A DNA stretch of 64,000 bases from Rhodocollybia butyracea (GCA_015501585.1 JADNRY010000008.1:1-64000), one strand, 5' to 3'. Shown: positions 23,301 through 35,335, counted from the stretch's first letter. Notes: generated by a model not told the origin, from the sequence alone. Numbers and translations: made by a program.

Positions 23301-25445
23301 CCCGGGCCGACACGGAAGAAAAATTTTCTGCGGGCGTCTGTTTCTTCAGCAGACATAACACCACGATGCTCGTTCCACACAGAACCATTTTTTGTGTTCT
23401 TTTTCGCGAGCGGGTAAGGTCTGAGAACTGCTCTCTCGATTGGCTCTAGCTGGGCCCTTTACCAGGCTTGGTTTTGACCGACATATCAGAAAATCGTCTT
23501 TTGCTGTTGGTTCAGCTCGTATACTCGAAGATCAGGTTCGGTGTGTATCTAATACCCCTGGATTCTGGGAGACATGTACAAAGGAGACTTGGAAGTTGTC
23601 GTAGAGTTTTGTGGTGCTTGGCGTTGTTTTGGAGTGCTCCGTCGGCACAGCAGTGTTTCTTTTAGAAACGCGGGACAAGCAACTATGGCTGCCCCCAGGT
23701 TGGTTGCTCCTTCGATGTTACGAATGTGATGTCGATGCTGTAGGCACAAGCTTGCCTCGGGTTGCTATTGGGGTCAACAGGCATGATGTCCTGGCTGATA
23801 AGCATGAAGGTTGGTGCGGAAGGCTCTGCCCTCACAGCCGGGCAGCGCTCTTAGCAGATCCTCGTGCGCGCCAATGGTATCATCCCGTGTACGAGGAGAT
23901 CCACGCTCTACAAAGGTCCAAGCATCCTTTAGTGCACTTCGTGGTACACGTTTGCCCTCGAAAGCATCTTTGGATGGTTTCAGGCTTGTGCAACTCGATT
24001 CAGACTATTCTATGTTTGCTGCTTTCATATTTTTTGCTTTGGCTTGTCTCTTCGGAGACTTTTCTTGTATTGAAGGAAGGAGTTCGCTTGTTTGGTGGCT
24101 ATTAGGTTTTATGTGAGTTTGCGTTTTTATTTCATCGTTCCGCTCTCCTGACCTCACCTGTTTTTCGTAGAGAGCAAGTCTTGTAGATGATTGTATCCTT
24201 CCTTTCTGGCAATGTCAATCAATGTTCCTTGTCTCGTGTTAAGCCAACACATAGCATTAATATTACTTACCTGCCTGCCTTCAATGTTTTGCAGACCCAT
24301 CTGGTTAGCCGTTTGGTTCCCGCGTGCTGGTCTTGTCAGATATCAAATGCTCGGGACCCTTTGACGAAATTTCCGACCGTCGTCGTGAGACGTCCATCCT
24401 GCACTGTCAATGTCCACGCTTGACAAGGCATATGTTTTCTGCAGCGTATAAAAGGCCAGGAGGACAAGGATATACTTACCTTCGATTCAACCCCGTTCTA
24501 GGCCATGCGCCGACGTCCTTTGTGGATTGTCGTGCTGTGTGGCAGCAGCTCAACGTGAGTCGACCATTGTTTTTTTTCTTTCGGAGTTACTGAACCACCT
24601 CTTATTTATTATATTAGTTTCATTTTTATTTTATTTTATCAGTGAGAACGTCAACTCATGAGCGCGCAGTAGTGTCACCCCCGGATGAAAAGTCGGCCGA
24701 ACGTGTATGTCAACCTTTTGGCTCTCGTCTACCAACGATTTGAACGCATATTTCAGTGACCTATACCAACAACACCGCGCCAGCCTATCCTTGCCGCTTG
24801 CCGCGCGACGCTAGCGGTGTCATTATGCTTGTCTTCTAGACCACCTCTTTTGCTGCCGCTTCTTCTCGATGCACTTCTGCTCATTGATCTCTCACGAACT
24901 TTAACTCTTCTCGACGTTCATTTGTGTTCATCTCATGGACTTACAACATACTCGGACAACTTTTGCGGACAACAGACTTCATCGTTACCACATATCAGTG
25001 TTTCTTTCATTCTTTCAACTACGTTCTTTTCTCGGACATCACAGACAGTTATTTATCAGTATCACATCTATGCTCGCCTCTATGTATCTATGCCAATCTA
25101 TGCCTCTCTTTGCTCTCAAGAAACGCTTCCGATGCTTGCGGCGCGTTTGTGGGATAAAGAATATCACTTGAAATGTGTTGGAATCGAGAGTAGGGTTTCT
25201 TGGTTGGACGACAAGGGCGATAACTAACCACAGGTCTGTTCATTCCTGTCCTTTCTTTTCATCGCACATCAGCGCAAAGAGGTCCAGTCATAGATTTAGC
25301 GTCCCGTTCCCGATGTGTTTGTTAGAAAGTGGAGTCTGTGATTCATCCAGGCCAGATGCCTAACGACCAGAAATCGAAGGGCCAGGATACTCTGCATCTG
25401 CTGTCGTTTGGTGAAGGAGACAGGATAGTGAGCAAGTAAGTCGGT
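23301..25445. repeat. CinA repeat unit 2
   Basis: This is the second unit, with gggcgtctgttt at 23332 (2023 bp after unit 1), the gcaactcgattcagact block near 23987, and the gatgattgtatccttcctttc block at 24186. The upstream CinA block (tcttttgctgccgcttcttctcg) is at about 24845. It differs from unit 1 by many substitutions and small indels. Confidence 0.75.
25120..25440 (+). pseudogene. CinA-like pseudogene 2
   Basis: The remnant includes gttggaatcgagagtagggtttcttggttggacgac (read in short parts), corresponding to LESRITFLGWT in the intact copy. The last exon still shows gaaagtggagtctgtgattcatccaggccagatgcc-like sequence, but a TAA replaces the Tyr codon after the DAxRP segment and the active-site N-terminal exon is scrambled. 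It ends shortly after the GEGDR region with gtgagcaagtaag. Confidence 0.7.
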
Positions 25446-27249
25446 GATTGCGCGCTCAGTTTTAGACTCCGACAAGTAAGGATCTTCTATGGGCGTCTGT
25501 TTCTTTAATCAGCAGACATAACACCACGATGCTCGTTCCACACAGAACCATTCTTGCGTTCTTCTTCGCGAGCGGGTAAGGTCTGAGAACTACTCCCTCG
25601 ATTGGCTCTAGCTGGGCCCTTTGCCAGGCTTGGTTTTGACCAACATATCAGAAAACCGTCTCTCGCTGTACGGTCTGCGTTTCAGGTTCCTTGCGGCATT
25701 TCATCTTGTATACTCGAAGATCAGGTTCAGTGTGTTTCCTCAATAATGCCACTGGATTCTGGGAGAGTGTAAAAAGGGAGTCTTGGAAATTGTTGGGGAG
25801 TTTTGCGGTGCTTGGGCTATTTGGAGTGCTCCGTCGACATAGCAATGTTTCTTGAAGAAACGCAGAAGTCAGGACAAGCAACTATGGCTGTGGGCTGCCA
25901 CCAGGTTGGTTGTTCCTTCAAGTTACTATGGGGCATCTAGGCGAGTCACAAACTTGCCTCGGGTTGCCATTGGTGTCTTCCTGATTGACAAGTCAGCGTC
26001 ACTTCTGCCCAATGGATAAGAGCTTGAGGAATGTGGCATCTTCGGGTGTGATAGCCTCTTGTTGTATACATTGGTTGGGGCAACAGGCATGCTATCATGT
26101 CCTGGCTGATAAGCATGAAGGTTGTTTTGCAATGCACACACCAATGGTATCATCCTGTGTCCACTTTCTACAAATGTCCAAGCATCCTTTAGTGCACTTT
26201 GTGGTACATGATTGCCCTTGAAAGCATCTTCAGATGTTTTCAGGCTCATGCAACTCAATTCAGACTATTCTATGTCTGCTGCTCTTCATATTTTTTGCTT
26301 TGGCTTGTCTTTTTGGAGACTTCCTTGGGTGTCTATTTCTAGTATCAGGTTTTGTGTGAGTTTGTGTTGTCATTTCATTGTTCTGTTCTTCTGATCTCAC
26401 TTTCTTTTTGTATAGAGTCTTGCAGATGACTGTATGCCTCCCTTGCCAGGCTGTGTTAAGCCAATGTATAGCATTAAGACTAACCCGCCCATTTTCAATG
26501 TTTTGCAGACTCATTTGATTGCTTGTTTGGTTCCCAGTATGTTGACTGATGTCCTTCCTGCACAATCAATGAGCTTTACTACATGGTATAATAATAGGTA
26601 GAGATACAATCTATATTCCTTCAATTGATTCAATGTCCACTGACATCTTTTGGATGGTTGGGCTGTTGTTACAACTCCATGTGAATCTACCAATGTTCTT
26701 TGATTTACTGGAACAAGTTGTCTCAGTTTTACCTAGTGAGAGCAGTGTCGGATGAGAATTTTGTTGGAATATGTACGTTGACTTTCTTCCACTGGACTTG
26801 AATGCATGTTTCAGTTTATGCCAAGTCCTGACGCCGCACCAGCCTATACTAATTGTTTCACTCTTCTCCGATGACCTTGCCGCTTGCGACGCTATAGCGG
26901 TGTCAGTATAATTGTCATTTAGACTATCCTTTTTTGCTGCTGCCTCTTCCCGATCCGCTTCCGCTCATCTCATCGATCCTACTCATAAACTTTAACTCTT
27001 ATTGGTGCTCACCTAATGGACTTATAGAAGTACTAACTTCTAATTAGCGTTTCTTTCACTGCATCCTCTCAACTACGCTCTTTTTCTCGGACATCGCAGT
27101 TAGTTCTCTACTGTTCTTTATCAGTATCATCTATGTTCGCCTCCTCTATGTATACTATATGCCAATCTAGGCCAATCGAAAAATGTACCTTGTGATTCAA
27201 TTGAATCTGCCGATTTCTAATCCAATCTTTCTTTCCTATTCTCACTTCC
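25446..27249. repeat. CinA repeat unit 3, 5' portion
   Basis: This is the third unit, with gggcgtctgttt at 25491 (2159 bp after unit 2), the gcaactcaattcagact block at 26250, a gatgactgtatgcctccctt block at 26424, and the pre-CinA block from about 26880. It leads into the only intact CinA-like gene. A minus-strand frame at 26258-25926 looks superficially coding but is not open in units 1 and 2, and I do not recognise it. Confidence 0.7.
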
Positions 27250-27886
27250 ATGTCGTTTCTAACTCCTACCCTGAAGCTTCTCTCAAATGAAATAGCTTCC
27301 TTGCTAATTCTTCGAAATGTCAGTACAAGCCTGATTGATTTGACTTTGATTTAGAGTAGTTTGGTTGCTTTGCTCCCAGGAAACAATTTCAATCGCTGAA
27401 ACTGCTTGCGGCGGATTAATGGGAGCTGCGATACTTAGTGTCCCGGGCACTTCGAGATGTTTCAAAGGAAGCATGGCTGCATATTCGTTAGAATCGAGAA
27501 TCACGTTTCTTGGTTGGACATCAGATGCGATAACTAATTACAGGTCCGTTTATTCTAGTTTTTTTCTTTCTCCTCATCACTCACCTATGAAAAGAGGTCC
27601 AGATGAACAAATAGTCATCGGTTTAGCGTCCCACCTCCGTAACACCCTCTCCTCGACGTGGTGTTTGTCAGAAAGTGGAGTCTGTGGTCCATCCAGGCCA
27701 GATGCCTATCGACCAGAAATCGAAGGCCCGGGATACTCTGCATTTGCTGTCGTTGGTGAAGGAGACAGGGTAGTGAGCAAGGAAGTTAGGGTGCCTCAGC
27801 CAAAGAACAGGGAAGAGAATATGGTAGCGATTGCAGAAGAAGGGCTCAAGTTTTTGTTGGACACGTTGAAAGCGCAGCCCGAGTGA
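27250..27886 (+). CDS. CinA-like C-terminal-domain protein (possible NMN amidohydrolase), 174 aa
   Basis: Exons 27250-27318, 27380-27543 and 27595-27886 join in phase (525 nt). Exon 1 encodes MSFLTPTLKLLSNEIASLL. Exon 2 opens with ETISIAETACGGLMGAAILS, the signature of the CinA C-terminal domain (PncC-type nicotinamide mononucleotide deamidase), followed by SVPGTSRCFKGSMAAYSLES. Exon 3 has ESGVCGPSRP, corresponding to the family SGxAGP loop, and NREENMVAIAEEGLKFLLD, typical of the C-terminal helix. The usual second small residue in the SGxAGPTGG loop is altered (VCGPSRPD), so activity is not certain. The length is normal for a stand-alone domain. Two broken copies lie upstream in the tandem array. 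Confidence 0.87.
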
Positions 27887-28112
27887 CTATCTAGGCAGGA
27901 AAGTAAAGAGTATCTTACATCGAAAGTAAAGTTGTAATGACAAGCTTGTTACACCGACGCGGTTTTTCGTTCAGCCTTCCGTTCACGTCATACGACTGAG
28001 GTGCTACTTAGTGTTACTTTCTCAACACGGTAGCTCGTATCTTGAGCTTGGAACCAAGTCAATCTGTTCCTTAGCGCTGGAGACCAAACTTTTAACCATC
28101 AACTTGCCTTGA

Positions 28113-28181
28113 CCACCAACTTTGGAACAGGAGCCAATTTTCAAAACTTCCTCCTGTTCCTTCAACTTCCAAAGTTGGTGG
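28113..28181. repeat. Inverted repeat / potential hairpin
   Basis: The left arm ccaccaactttggaacaggag (28113-28133) pairs with 28151-28181, which contains its reverse complement split by a 10-nt insertion. The loop is about 17 nt. It sits in the intergenic region between the convergent-free end of the CinA-like gene and the start of the membrane-protein gene. A terminator-like or regulatory role is only a guess. Confidence 0.7.
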
Positions 28182-28434
28182 CCAAGTTGGTATCAAGTGG
28201 TAAGGTTATATAGTAGTCAGCTCAGTTGCCGGAACACAGTATTTCATCGGCAAAAAAGGCCAAGAAAATTATTTGAAGCTCACAGCACTCTCACAGCTCC
28301 CGCCTACCGCTGATACGGATCCTATAGGTTTAATTTACGGAAGATATATAAATGACGACGCCGGGAGTCCTGATCACCAGAGGAAAGTTGAATTAAGTTT
28401 GACCTTTCTTCAACTCCCCAGTACTGGACCCAGC

Positions 28435-29570
28435 ATGGTTATAATCTCGTTGGTCATTGCTTTCAACATTGGTGACTTACTTTGTTTCGCTTCGGAAACT
28501 CCAGGCCTGACCTTGCAGGGGTAAATTTCTAGCGAGTGCTTTTTCTCAAACTGCTGTTACACTCTTCGAATTTGGACCAGGTCGTTTCCTTGAGGGCGCG
28601 TCTACTCTACCATTACTTCCTCTTGGTACAGCAAGTGACAGTTCTCAAACGACATACCTCTATGAGGTTGTCAATACTGTAAAAAGTACCGATGGCTCTC
28701 CCGCTCTGGCTACAGGTGGGTATATTTATCATATTTATCGACTATACAATCTCATTTGGAGTATTACAGCTTCCCGAACGATTGTTGCTTCTGCCTCTGG
28801 ATGGGCAGAGCTTTTCGGCACCACCGCTTCCATCGAATGCAGGTTTATAGATTCTACAGAAGGTGAATGCTTTGGCCAAACTACCGGTACGGCCACTAGC
28901 ACTCCTTTCCCGGTGGTCTTTAAAGTGGCAAGCACCACGACAATCCCAGCTACGAGTACCTTGTCCCCGAGCCAACCAACTGCAAGTTTTGCCACGACCG
29001 TGACCAACATCATCCCAACAGCAACCAATGTTTCGAATGGTTCCCAGGACTCACGAAAATCCGAATCATCAGCGGGACTCGGAATAATTATTGGTAGCAC
29101 GATTGCGGGCGTTGCAGTTTTATTAGCTGTTGTATTTTTTATCCTATGGCGAAGGAGGAAACGATCACACCGTCAAGGATTGGGATCCAATCTAAAGTAT
29201 GTCAGACAACGTTAAATCCTGTCAGGCAATGTGACTGAAGTTGCCTATCCTGCTAGTGAGATTCACCCACCAATGGGGACTACAGGAACCGTCCATCCAT
29301 ATTTGGCCCTGACTCAAATTGGTACCGACACGATTGGTACCGACACAGTCTCATCACACTGGGTGTGTTTTTCCTTTAGTATAAGCTCTAAACTTATGTA
29401 TAGTATAGAACAGGACAGATTCCAACTCTGGGCAACCTCGATCGAAAAGTGCGCCTGCGAATCCGTCCACTCAGGAGCCGTATTCAATAACGGATGTAGT
29501 CAGCCGATTGAGGCGGTTAGAGGAGATTAGCCTGGTGTCGGATGAACCTCCACCAATGTATGCGACTTAG
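28435..29570 (+). CDS. Single-pass membrane protein with Ser/Thr-rich ectodomain (303 aa)
   Basis: Five exons (28435-28471, 28533-28715, 28770-29196, 29257-29364, 29414-29570) join in phase to 912 nt. A signal peptide is created by splicing (MVIISLVIAFNI|ASAFSQ). A small ectodomain follows with two cysteines (IECRF, EGECFG), then a Thr/Ser-rich stalk. One membrane helix (GLGIIIGSTIAGVAVLLAVVFFILW) comes next, with a WRRRKR stop-transfer signal and a cytoplasmic tail ending DEPPPMYAT. This architecture recurs in agaricomycetes, where the EPPPxY tail is common. It resembles Mid2/Wsc-like surface proteins in layout only; no WSC or CFEM domain is seen. The function is unknown. Confidence 0.8.
29318..29347 (+). 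repeat. Two perfect-to-near-perfect 15-bp direct repeats in coding sequence
   Basis: attggtaccgacacg is followed directly by attggtaccgacaca, encoding IGTDT twice in the cytoplasmic tail of the membrane protein. Confidence 0.85.
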
Positions 29571-31297
29571 CTTGGTGTTTTCCGTGGCAGATTGTGTAAT
29601 TCCTGGCGTCTGAATATCATGTATGCGTGGTTAATTTGGACATTTGTAGCCTTCCCTTGTACGTTTAATGATTCTGTGATACCCAATTTTATACTACTAG
29701 TGTGCGGAGCACAACCTTCCTTCCTCCTGATGTGCAAACCATCTCATGTATGTCTAGCGTGATATCAAACAGTACATTGAACTGGTGTAACGACTGGAGC
29801 TATAAGGGAATATAAGGAACCGATCTAGCAAGTCGACGTCGTGCTTCCTTGCGATATTTGTTCATCTTCATCCTCTTTGCGTTATTGTACGTTCTTGTTT
29901 TACACCGGTAAGCAAGAAAGGGCGAAGCGAGCCCCGAGCAATTTCAAACCGGACCTAAAAAGAGATACAGGCCACATCGGTGGGATGTCTGGCGAGTGCG
30001 TAACGGGGGTTACCTCCCTACAATGGCAACCAGCTCAGTATGTTCCCGTTAGCGTACACTTGCACCGTCGTCACCTAGACTGTGGCTGACCTAGCGGTGG
30101 AGATGCAGACTGCTACGTTGGACCTAGCGAAAACCTGCTTGGGTTCATTGATACTGTCACTCGATATCTGGAGTGGCCATTGACTAACTGTGTGATACCA
30201 TCTCGGCGAGGATGTGCATATCATCATAATAGAAAAAGGTTGGAAGCCGGTGTATGGCATGCATGCAGACGATTTAGTAAAGACCAGTAGTTTTCCTCGG
30301 CCGCCAGTGAGAAATCAGATCACTATCGGTAGACCTACCTGTTCCTGGGGAGCCCTACACAATAAACGATTCAGCGTTGTTGTGGACGGGAGGTGTAGGT
30401 TCCGCCTGTTCTGAAGTCCAATCGTCTGATGGGGCACGATATCCTTCGGGCCTGATGTCTGGGATGAGTCTGTTTTACCACTCCACCAACCGCACATGTC
30501 CCGCCCCACATTTCCTGACGAGCTTCCAGGAGCTGCCGCATAGACTGCTCGGTACGGGATAGTATCTCCCATACGACTTTCAACATTTTTCCCGTATCAT
30601 CGGGGAGCTCAAGAGCATCCTGGCTTCCACAAACACCAAATTTCTGTCAACGGCACCCACGACATTTGAAACCAATCGGTGATTTTTTCGAAACAAGTTT
30701 CAACGTATAGCGGGAGTCTGCGGGAGCCCAACAAAGGAGTACTCACTAAGTAGTACTCATGAGTCATCATGTCAAGAGGAAACGGTTCGTTGGCGAATAA
30801 ATTGCTCTCAGTCCGGCACGCCCAGCCTGCTGCCTAATGCAGTTTGAGATAACGATAAGATAATGCTTATCCAACTAAGAATTCACAGTTTGAAGAGAAG
30901 AAACATCTCAAAACTACCGTAACTTGGCCGAAATGTGAACAAGTACTTGATCATAACAAATGAAAGAAAAAGGAGAAAGAGACATGACACGATAAGAGGG
31001 AGAGTAAGGCCCACCTCGAATCACGGCCGCTTGGTGCAAGACGCTGTTGAGGATCAGTGTTATCTGGCGAACTTGAACGACAGATTCGGTAAAGGATGGG
31101 ACAGTGAAATTATGAGCAAGTTGTCAATAAAAGAAAGCTGCATGCAACTTGAAGCTTGAAGCTTAAGTGCTCCACCTAGAGAAGACGAGAAGAGTAATAA
31201 CATATACACACATCACCACTTGTTCTGCTACCACCACCTTTAATTTTTCTCCATTTCCTTTCTTCTTCTTAACTTTCTCCATCTTCTTTTCTCGAAA
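29571..31297. other. Gene-free stretch of about 1.7 kb
   Basis: Only short, mutually overlapping frames are present. A short plus-strand stretch at 30107-30140 (ADCYVGPSENLLG) looks faintly coding but could not be extended. The last 100 bp before 31298 is a pyrimidine-rich leader (tttctccatttcctttcttc) and forms the GNA1 promoter and 5' UTR. No repeat or RNA gene was recognised. Confidence 0.4.
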
Positions 31298-32011
31298 ATG
31301 TCTAAATTCACTCCAGACAACAAATTAGACCTTTTCTTCTCTGCAGACTTGATTTCGCCCAATGTCAAATCTCAGCTTCACCCAGATGTTCATGTACGAG
31401 CCTAGTCCATTTCCTGATAATTATCCTTCTAATCACCTCGCAGATTCGCCCATTAGCTCTAACAGATTACCACCGTGACCACCTCGCCGTTCTTTCCGTT
31501 CTGACCGTCGTGACCGACCCTGGTGAAGCTGCGTGGCAAGAACAGTTCCACGTCATGCGCGCTGCTCCACAAACCTACTACCCCATTGTCATCGTCGACA
31601 AGCAAAGCGACAAGATCGTCGGCGTTGGCAATGTCTTTATTGAGCGCAAGTTCCTTCGTGGCTTGGGAAGCGTCGGACATATAGAGGATATTGCGGTCGA
31701 CAAGAACCAGCAGGGCAAGAAGCTGGGTTTGCGGATAATCGAGGCGCTCACTTATATCAGTGAGAACATTGGATGCTACAAGACAATTTTGAATTGTAGC
31801 GATGCGAATATTCGTGCGTTCTATCATATTTGCTACTGCGAACGTTCTGATGCGTTATTGCAGCCTTTTACGAAAAATGTGGATACCAGAAGAAGGAGAA
31901 CGAGATGGTGAGTTTTGTCGTATCGTTGTGCCTATTTTCCCTTGCTCATAATGTTCTTTCTTCTAGGCCAAGTACGCTCCGGAACGCGCTTTACCTTCTC
32001 CTAGACTGTAA
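31298..32011 (+). CDS. GNA1: Glucosamine-6-phosphate N-acetyltransferase
   Basis: GNA1 transfers acetyl from acetyl-CoA to glucosamine-6-phosphate, a cytosolic step towards UDP-GlcNAc, the precursor of chitin and protein glycans. Exons 31298-31393, 31444-31813, 31864-31907 and 31967-32011 join in phase (555 nt, 184 aa). The GNAT fold is clear: IRPLALTDYHRDHLAVL near the N-terminus, VGVGNVFIERKFLRGLGSVG, then GHIEDIAVDKNQQGKKLGLR containing the acetyl-CoA-binding Q-x-x-G-x-K/G loop. YKTILNCSDANIPFYEKCGY follows, with the conserved Asn and FYEKCGY restored by splicing. Length matches the family and no defects were seen. Confidence 0.95.
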
Positions 32012-32109
32012 ACGCCTCTTCATCTTGTTTACCATCATACCCACGGACGTTATTAACTATTCCATTGGTTGTGGATAGTGTCAATCGTTTTATTAATTAT
32101 TTTTCCGTT

Positions 32110-32660
32110 TTAATGAATCATTGCAACATTGGCGGTGATGATCCATATAGGCAGTCCAAACCACAGTCCAGCAAATACAAACTGAACCGGGATCTACCAG
32201 CTTCCTGAAGTTGTTGCAGATGTTTCAAATCCGCATGTTTCTCTCAATAGCTTCCCAGCTTGGTTATGCTCGCTTTCCATGGAATGATTTTCAGTTGTAT
32301 CAAGGGATAAGCATTCAAAGCCCGTTGTTATCATCAGAGTGCTGACGCTTCTAAATATCTCCGGGTTCAGTATCTTGTACCTCACCACGCGATATGTAGA
32401 GACGGTGGTCACGATACAGAGTAAAGGAAAGGTAGCGGGGACCGTAAGTACAAGAAGTCCACATCTCAAGCCGAGCTATAATGCAGCAGAGTCAGAGCTC
32501 AGGATTTAAAAGTGCATACCAATCACTCAAAAAGACCGCTGGTGATCCAACCCTGCTCCAACCCAACCAAATTCTTCGTACTCCGTCTGCATTTGAATCT
32601 TTGATGGCCCCCTTCGGACCTTGCTGTGTCAAACCAGAACGAGCAGTCAAATTCTCATGC
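32110..32660. repeat. Diverged copy of the HFM1 3' end and flank (left direct repeat)
   Basis: The segment matches 35895-36480 in the same orientation, offset by about 3.8 kb. Shared blocks include attgcaacatt.ttggcgatga (32125/35899), tagcttcccagcttggtta (32251/36047), and the end-of-gene block gatggccc..cggac.t.cctgtgtcaaacc (32603/36430), which is coding for the C-terminus of HFM1 in the right copy. The left copy has no open HFM1 frame and is a relic. Confidence 0.7.
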
Positions 32661-32871
32661 ACATTCTTACTGTCGTATTTGTCTTAGGCCGAGGTGTCGA
32701 TAAGACCATCTTATCCATGAACGTTTGAACGTTTGAACGTCGAATTGTCACCCAAATCATTGCTATGATAGTACGGACCGATGTCCGAGTAATCATATCA
32801 TATCAAATCTGTGGCAGTGTTTCCAATCTCCGAGGCTATCTTGCACTCCCAGCTCACATCTGCTGCTCCTA

Positions 32872-35335
32872 TTGACTCGTTCTCAACGCCTTCAAAAGAT
32901 GAAAGCCGCCTCAGGTGATGTAGAGATGGAGTATACCCTGAGTAATTACATCGCTGTCGGAGGTAGCAAGTGTGCGACGAGAGATAACGACGATGTCCAG
33001 GAAGAAGAATTCGACGATGGTGGAAAACGATCCAAAAAGAAAATTAGAAACCCCTATGCTTCCAAGTTGAAGGCTACGAACTTGAATGAAGACAACCAGA
33101 TTGCTGTCCCGGGATCCAGCGCGTCTGCTGTGAAGAAAGGCAAGAATCAGATTCGAGGCAAGTTGGAGAGATTAGCCAAGGATTTTCCTCTTGATGTGAT
33201 TCTTGAGGTCGGTCAATAATCAAAACTACTGTCATCCCTTACTGAGACTTCTCTATTCCATTAGATCTTCTGCTTCCTCGAACCTGATGATCTCCTTCGT
33301 CTTGTCCGTACGACGAAACGAATTCGATCTATTCTAATGAACAAGTCTTCCGAAAGTATCTGGCGTGCCGCTCGCGAGAACGTCAATGGCCTGCCTATTC
33401 CACCGGATGACTTGAATGAGCCTCAATACGCTCATTTTTGCTACGAATCTTAGTGTCATGCGAGTGCTTCCGAACGCCATATGCATAATCACCACACAAC
33501 TTGTTTAGGTGTGCAATCATAAAGACTGTGCCACTGTACTGTGGAATTTCCGGATGCGGGCGTGTCCAGGCTGTATTGCAAAGTACGTTGAAATAGGAGT
33601 CTGTTTCGTATTTCCTTCATATTCAACTTACGCCCGTAGGATGCCTTCATATAGTGGTGTGGGTAATGGTGCGGCTGATCAGGAGTATGCTACATACTAG
33701 CATAATGACTACCGAGACAGTGACGTTCTACCAAAGGAGAGGATTCACCCTTATCGTCAGTGGAATCATCTTCATCCCGCCATTCAGACTAATCTGAAAC
33801 TCTTTATTCTAGAACCTCTTTTCATCGGTATTACCCAAACAGTGCGACAATTCAAAGCAGAATACGATGCGCTCATCACTCAGAGGATCGGACCAACTGG
33901 ATTCAATGCAAATTCCAGGAACGCCGTGAGATTGCTGTCGTGAGCTCAACTGTTCTTTCTCAGAGTGCTGGCCATGAGGCTGATTTTTTCTAGCATGCTT
34001 CGCTTTGCCAGGAATGGTTTCAGCTGAAGCGTATGATTGAGATGAACACCATTCGTAAACAAAGAGAAGAAGCGTAAGATGTTTTTGTGCTCTTGGGTTT
34101 ATTTCGCTGACGTTTTTGGTTTCAGAATCGTCATTCGGCTCGGTGAAATTGGCTGGCGCGAAGAAATTAAAATTTTAATGGACGAGTGGCCCGGAATGTT
34201 CGTTCTCCACGAAGCAGTCAACCAGACGAAGAAGCTCACGGAACATGGTACGTTCACCTTGCGCTATCATCCGCTTTCTTTTCTCAATCCACCTTCTATC
34301 CAAGACTGGAACAGTATAAAGGACGAACTGGTGCAGCTTCTGGCGAAACGCAAAACCAGCCGCGTCGATCGCCCACTTTGTGCCAAGCTCCAAGAACGCT
34401 ATGGTCGTCTCAGTCAGGAATATACGAAGATTTTAGCGAGATCGGATCTTCGAATTCCCTTTCCTACACCGGGTGACATCCTCACCAACAAAGTCTTCGA
34501 AGATCTGATCTGGCACACTCCTGCCGACGAATATTTGAGCAAACGTTTTTTTTGCATCACAGCTCTCGGAACATCTACCAAGTATTCTTAGTGAATGGCG
34601 ACCCGCAAAGGTCAAGGAACTTGTCGAAATCATCCAGAAAGCTCGCCCAAAGGGTACTGCAGCTGACCTCGATCTTCTAACGACTCTCTTCGGATGCACG
34701 GATTGCGATTCTGCAATGCACTTTCCCCAAATGTTCTATCACAACTGTTGTGCTACAAATAAGGCGTCAGGCGCCAGCCACGAACGCTTGCTGAGCCTTG
34801 ATGATGACTACTATAACAGCCCACAAGGGCCATGGATGTCTCACAAACTTGTTTTGTTGAATGAGGCACTGGTGGAACGTGTGAAGGACATAGCCCGAGC
34901 TTGCTCTCTCGATGTCGAGGCCTCAACCATCGAAGATCTGCACTCTGCTGACCCCCTTATCGAATGTGTAAATTGCTCTTCCCCAAACGAACGATTTTTC
35001 ATGAGGTGGCCCCAAGCGGTATGTCCATAGTGGTAATATTCTTATTGGAGGAGACTGAGAACATCGTTGCCCAAGAACCAACGCTACTAAATTTAAAGTT
35101 CGTGTGCTGTTCTTATTGCCACCGTGATATGTCGGCCTTTGTGGGCCTGCGCTCCCACTTGATCGTTGTGTGAGTACTCATTGCGATGGTTTTCTTTGAT
35201 ATTGAGGCATACTAACGTATTATTCATAGCCACGCAGATCATGTTGTCGAAGTTGATCAGCTTCCAACTCTCAATGATGATGATGATGACGATCGGTACT
35301 TGAATGTTAGGCTATTCGATCGTAAAGATTGGTAG
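32872..35335 (+). pseudogene. F-box protein pseudogene, paralogue of the intact gene at 47.8-50.8 kb
   Basis: It aligns exon by exon with the intact minus-strand F-box gene: RSQRLQKMK leader, acidic/basic region, KDFPLDVILE F-box start, IFCFLEPDDLLRLVRTTKR after intron 1, GLPIPPDDLNEPQYAHFCYES, Cys-rich CNHKDCATVLWNFRMRACPGC, and a long C-terminal part ending at 35335. Four defects are visible. The start codon is TTG where the paralogue has ATG. TAG at 33451 replaces a Tyr codon, and the adjacent intron donor is GCGAGT instead of GTGAGT. Another in-frame TAG lies at 33698. A T8 run at 34546-34553 puts FASQLSEHLPSIL out of frame. Long stretches remain conserved, so inactivation may be fairly recent. 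Confidence 0.8.

Noticed and set aside
25926..26258. 110-codon minus-strand ORF in CinA repeat unit 3
   Set aside because: It looks mildly coding but the frame is not preserved in the same repeat of units 1 and 2, and no family is recognised.
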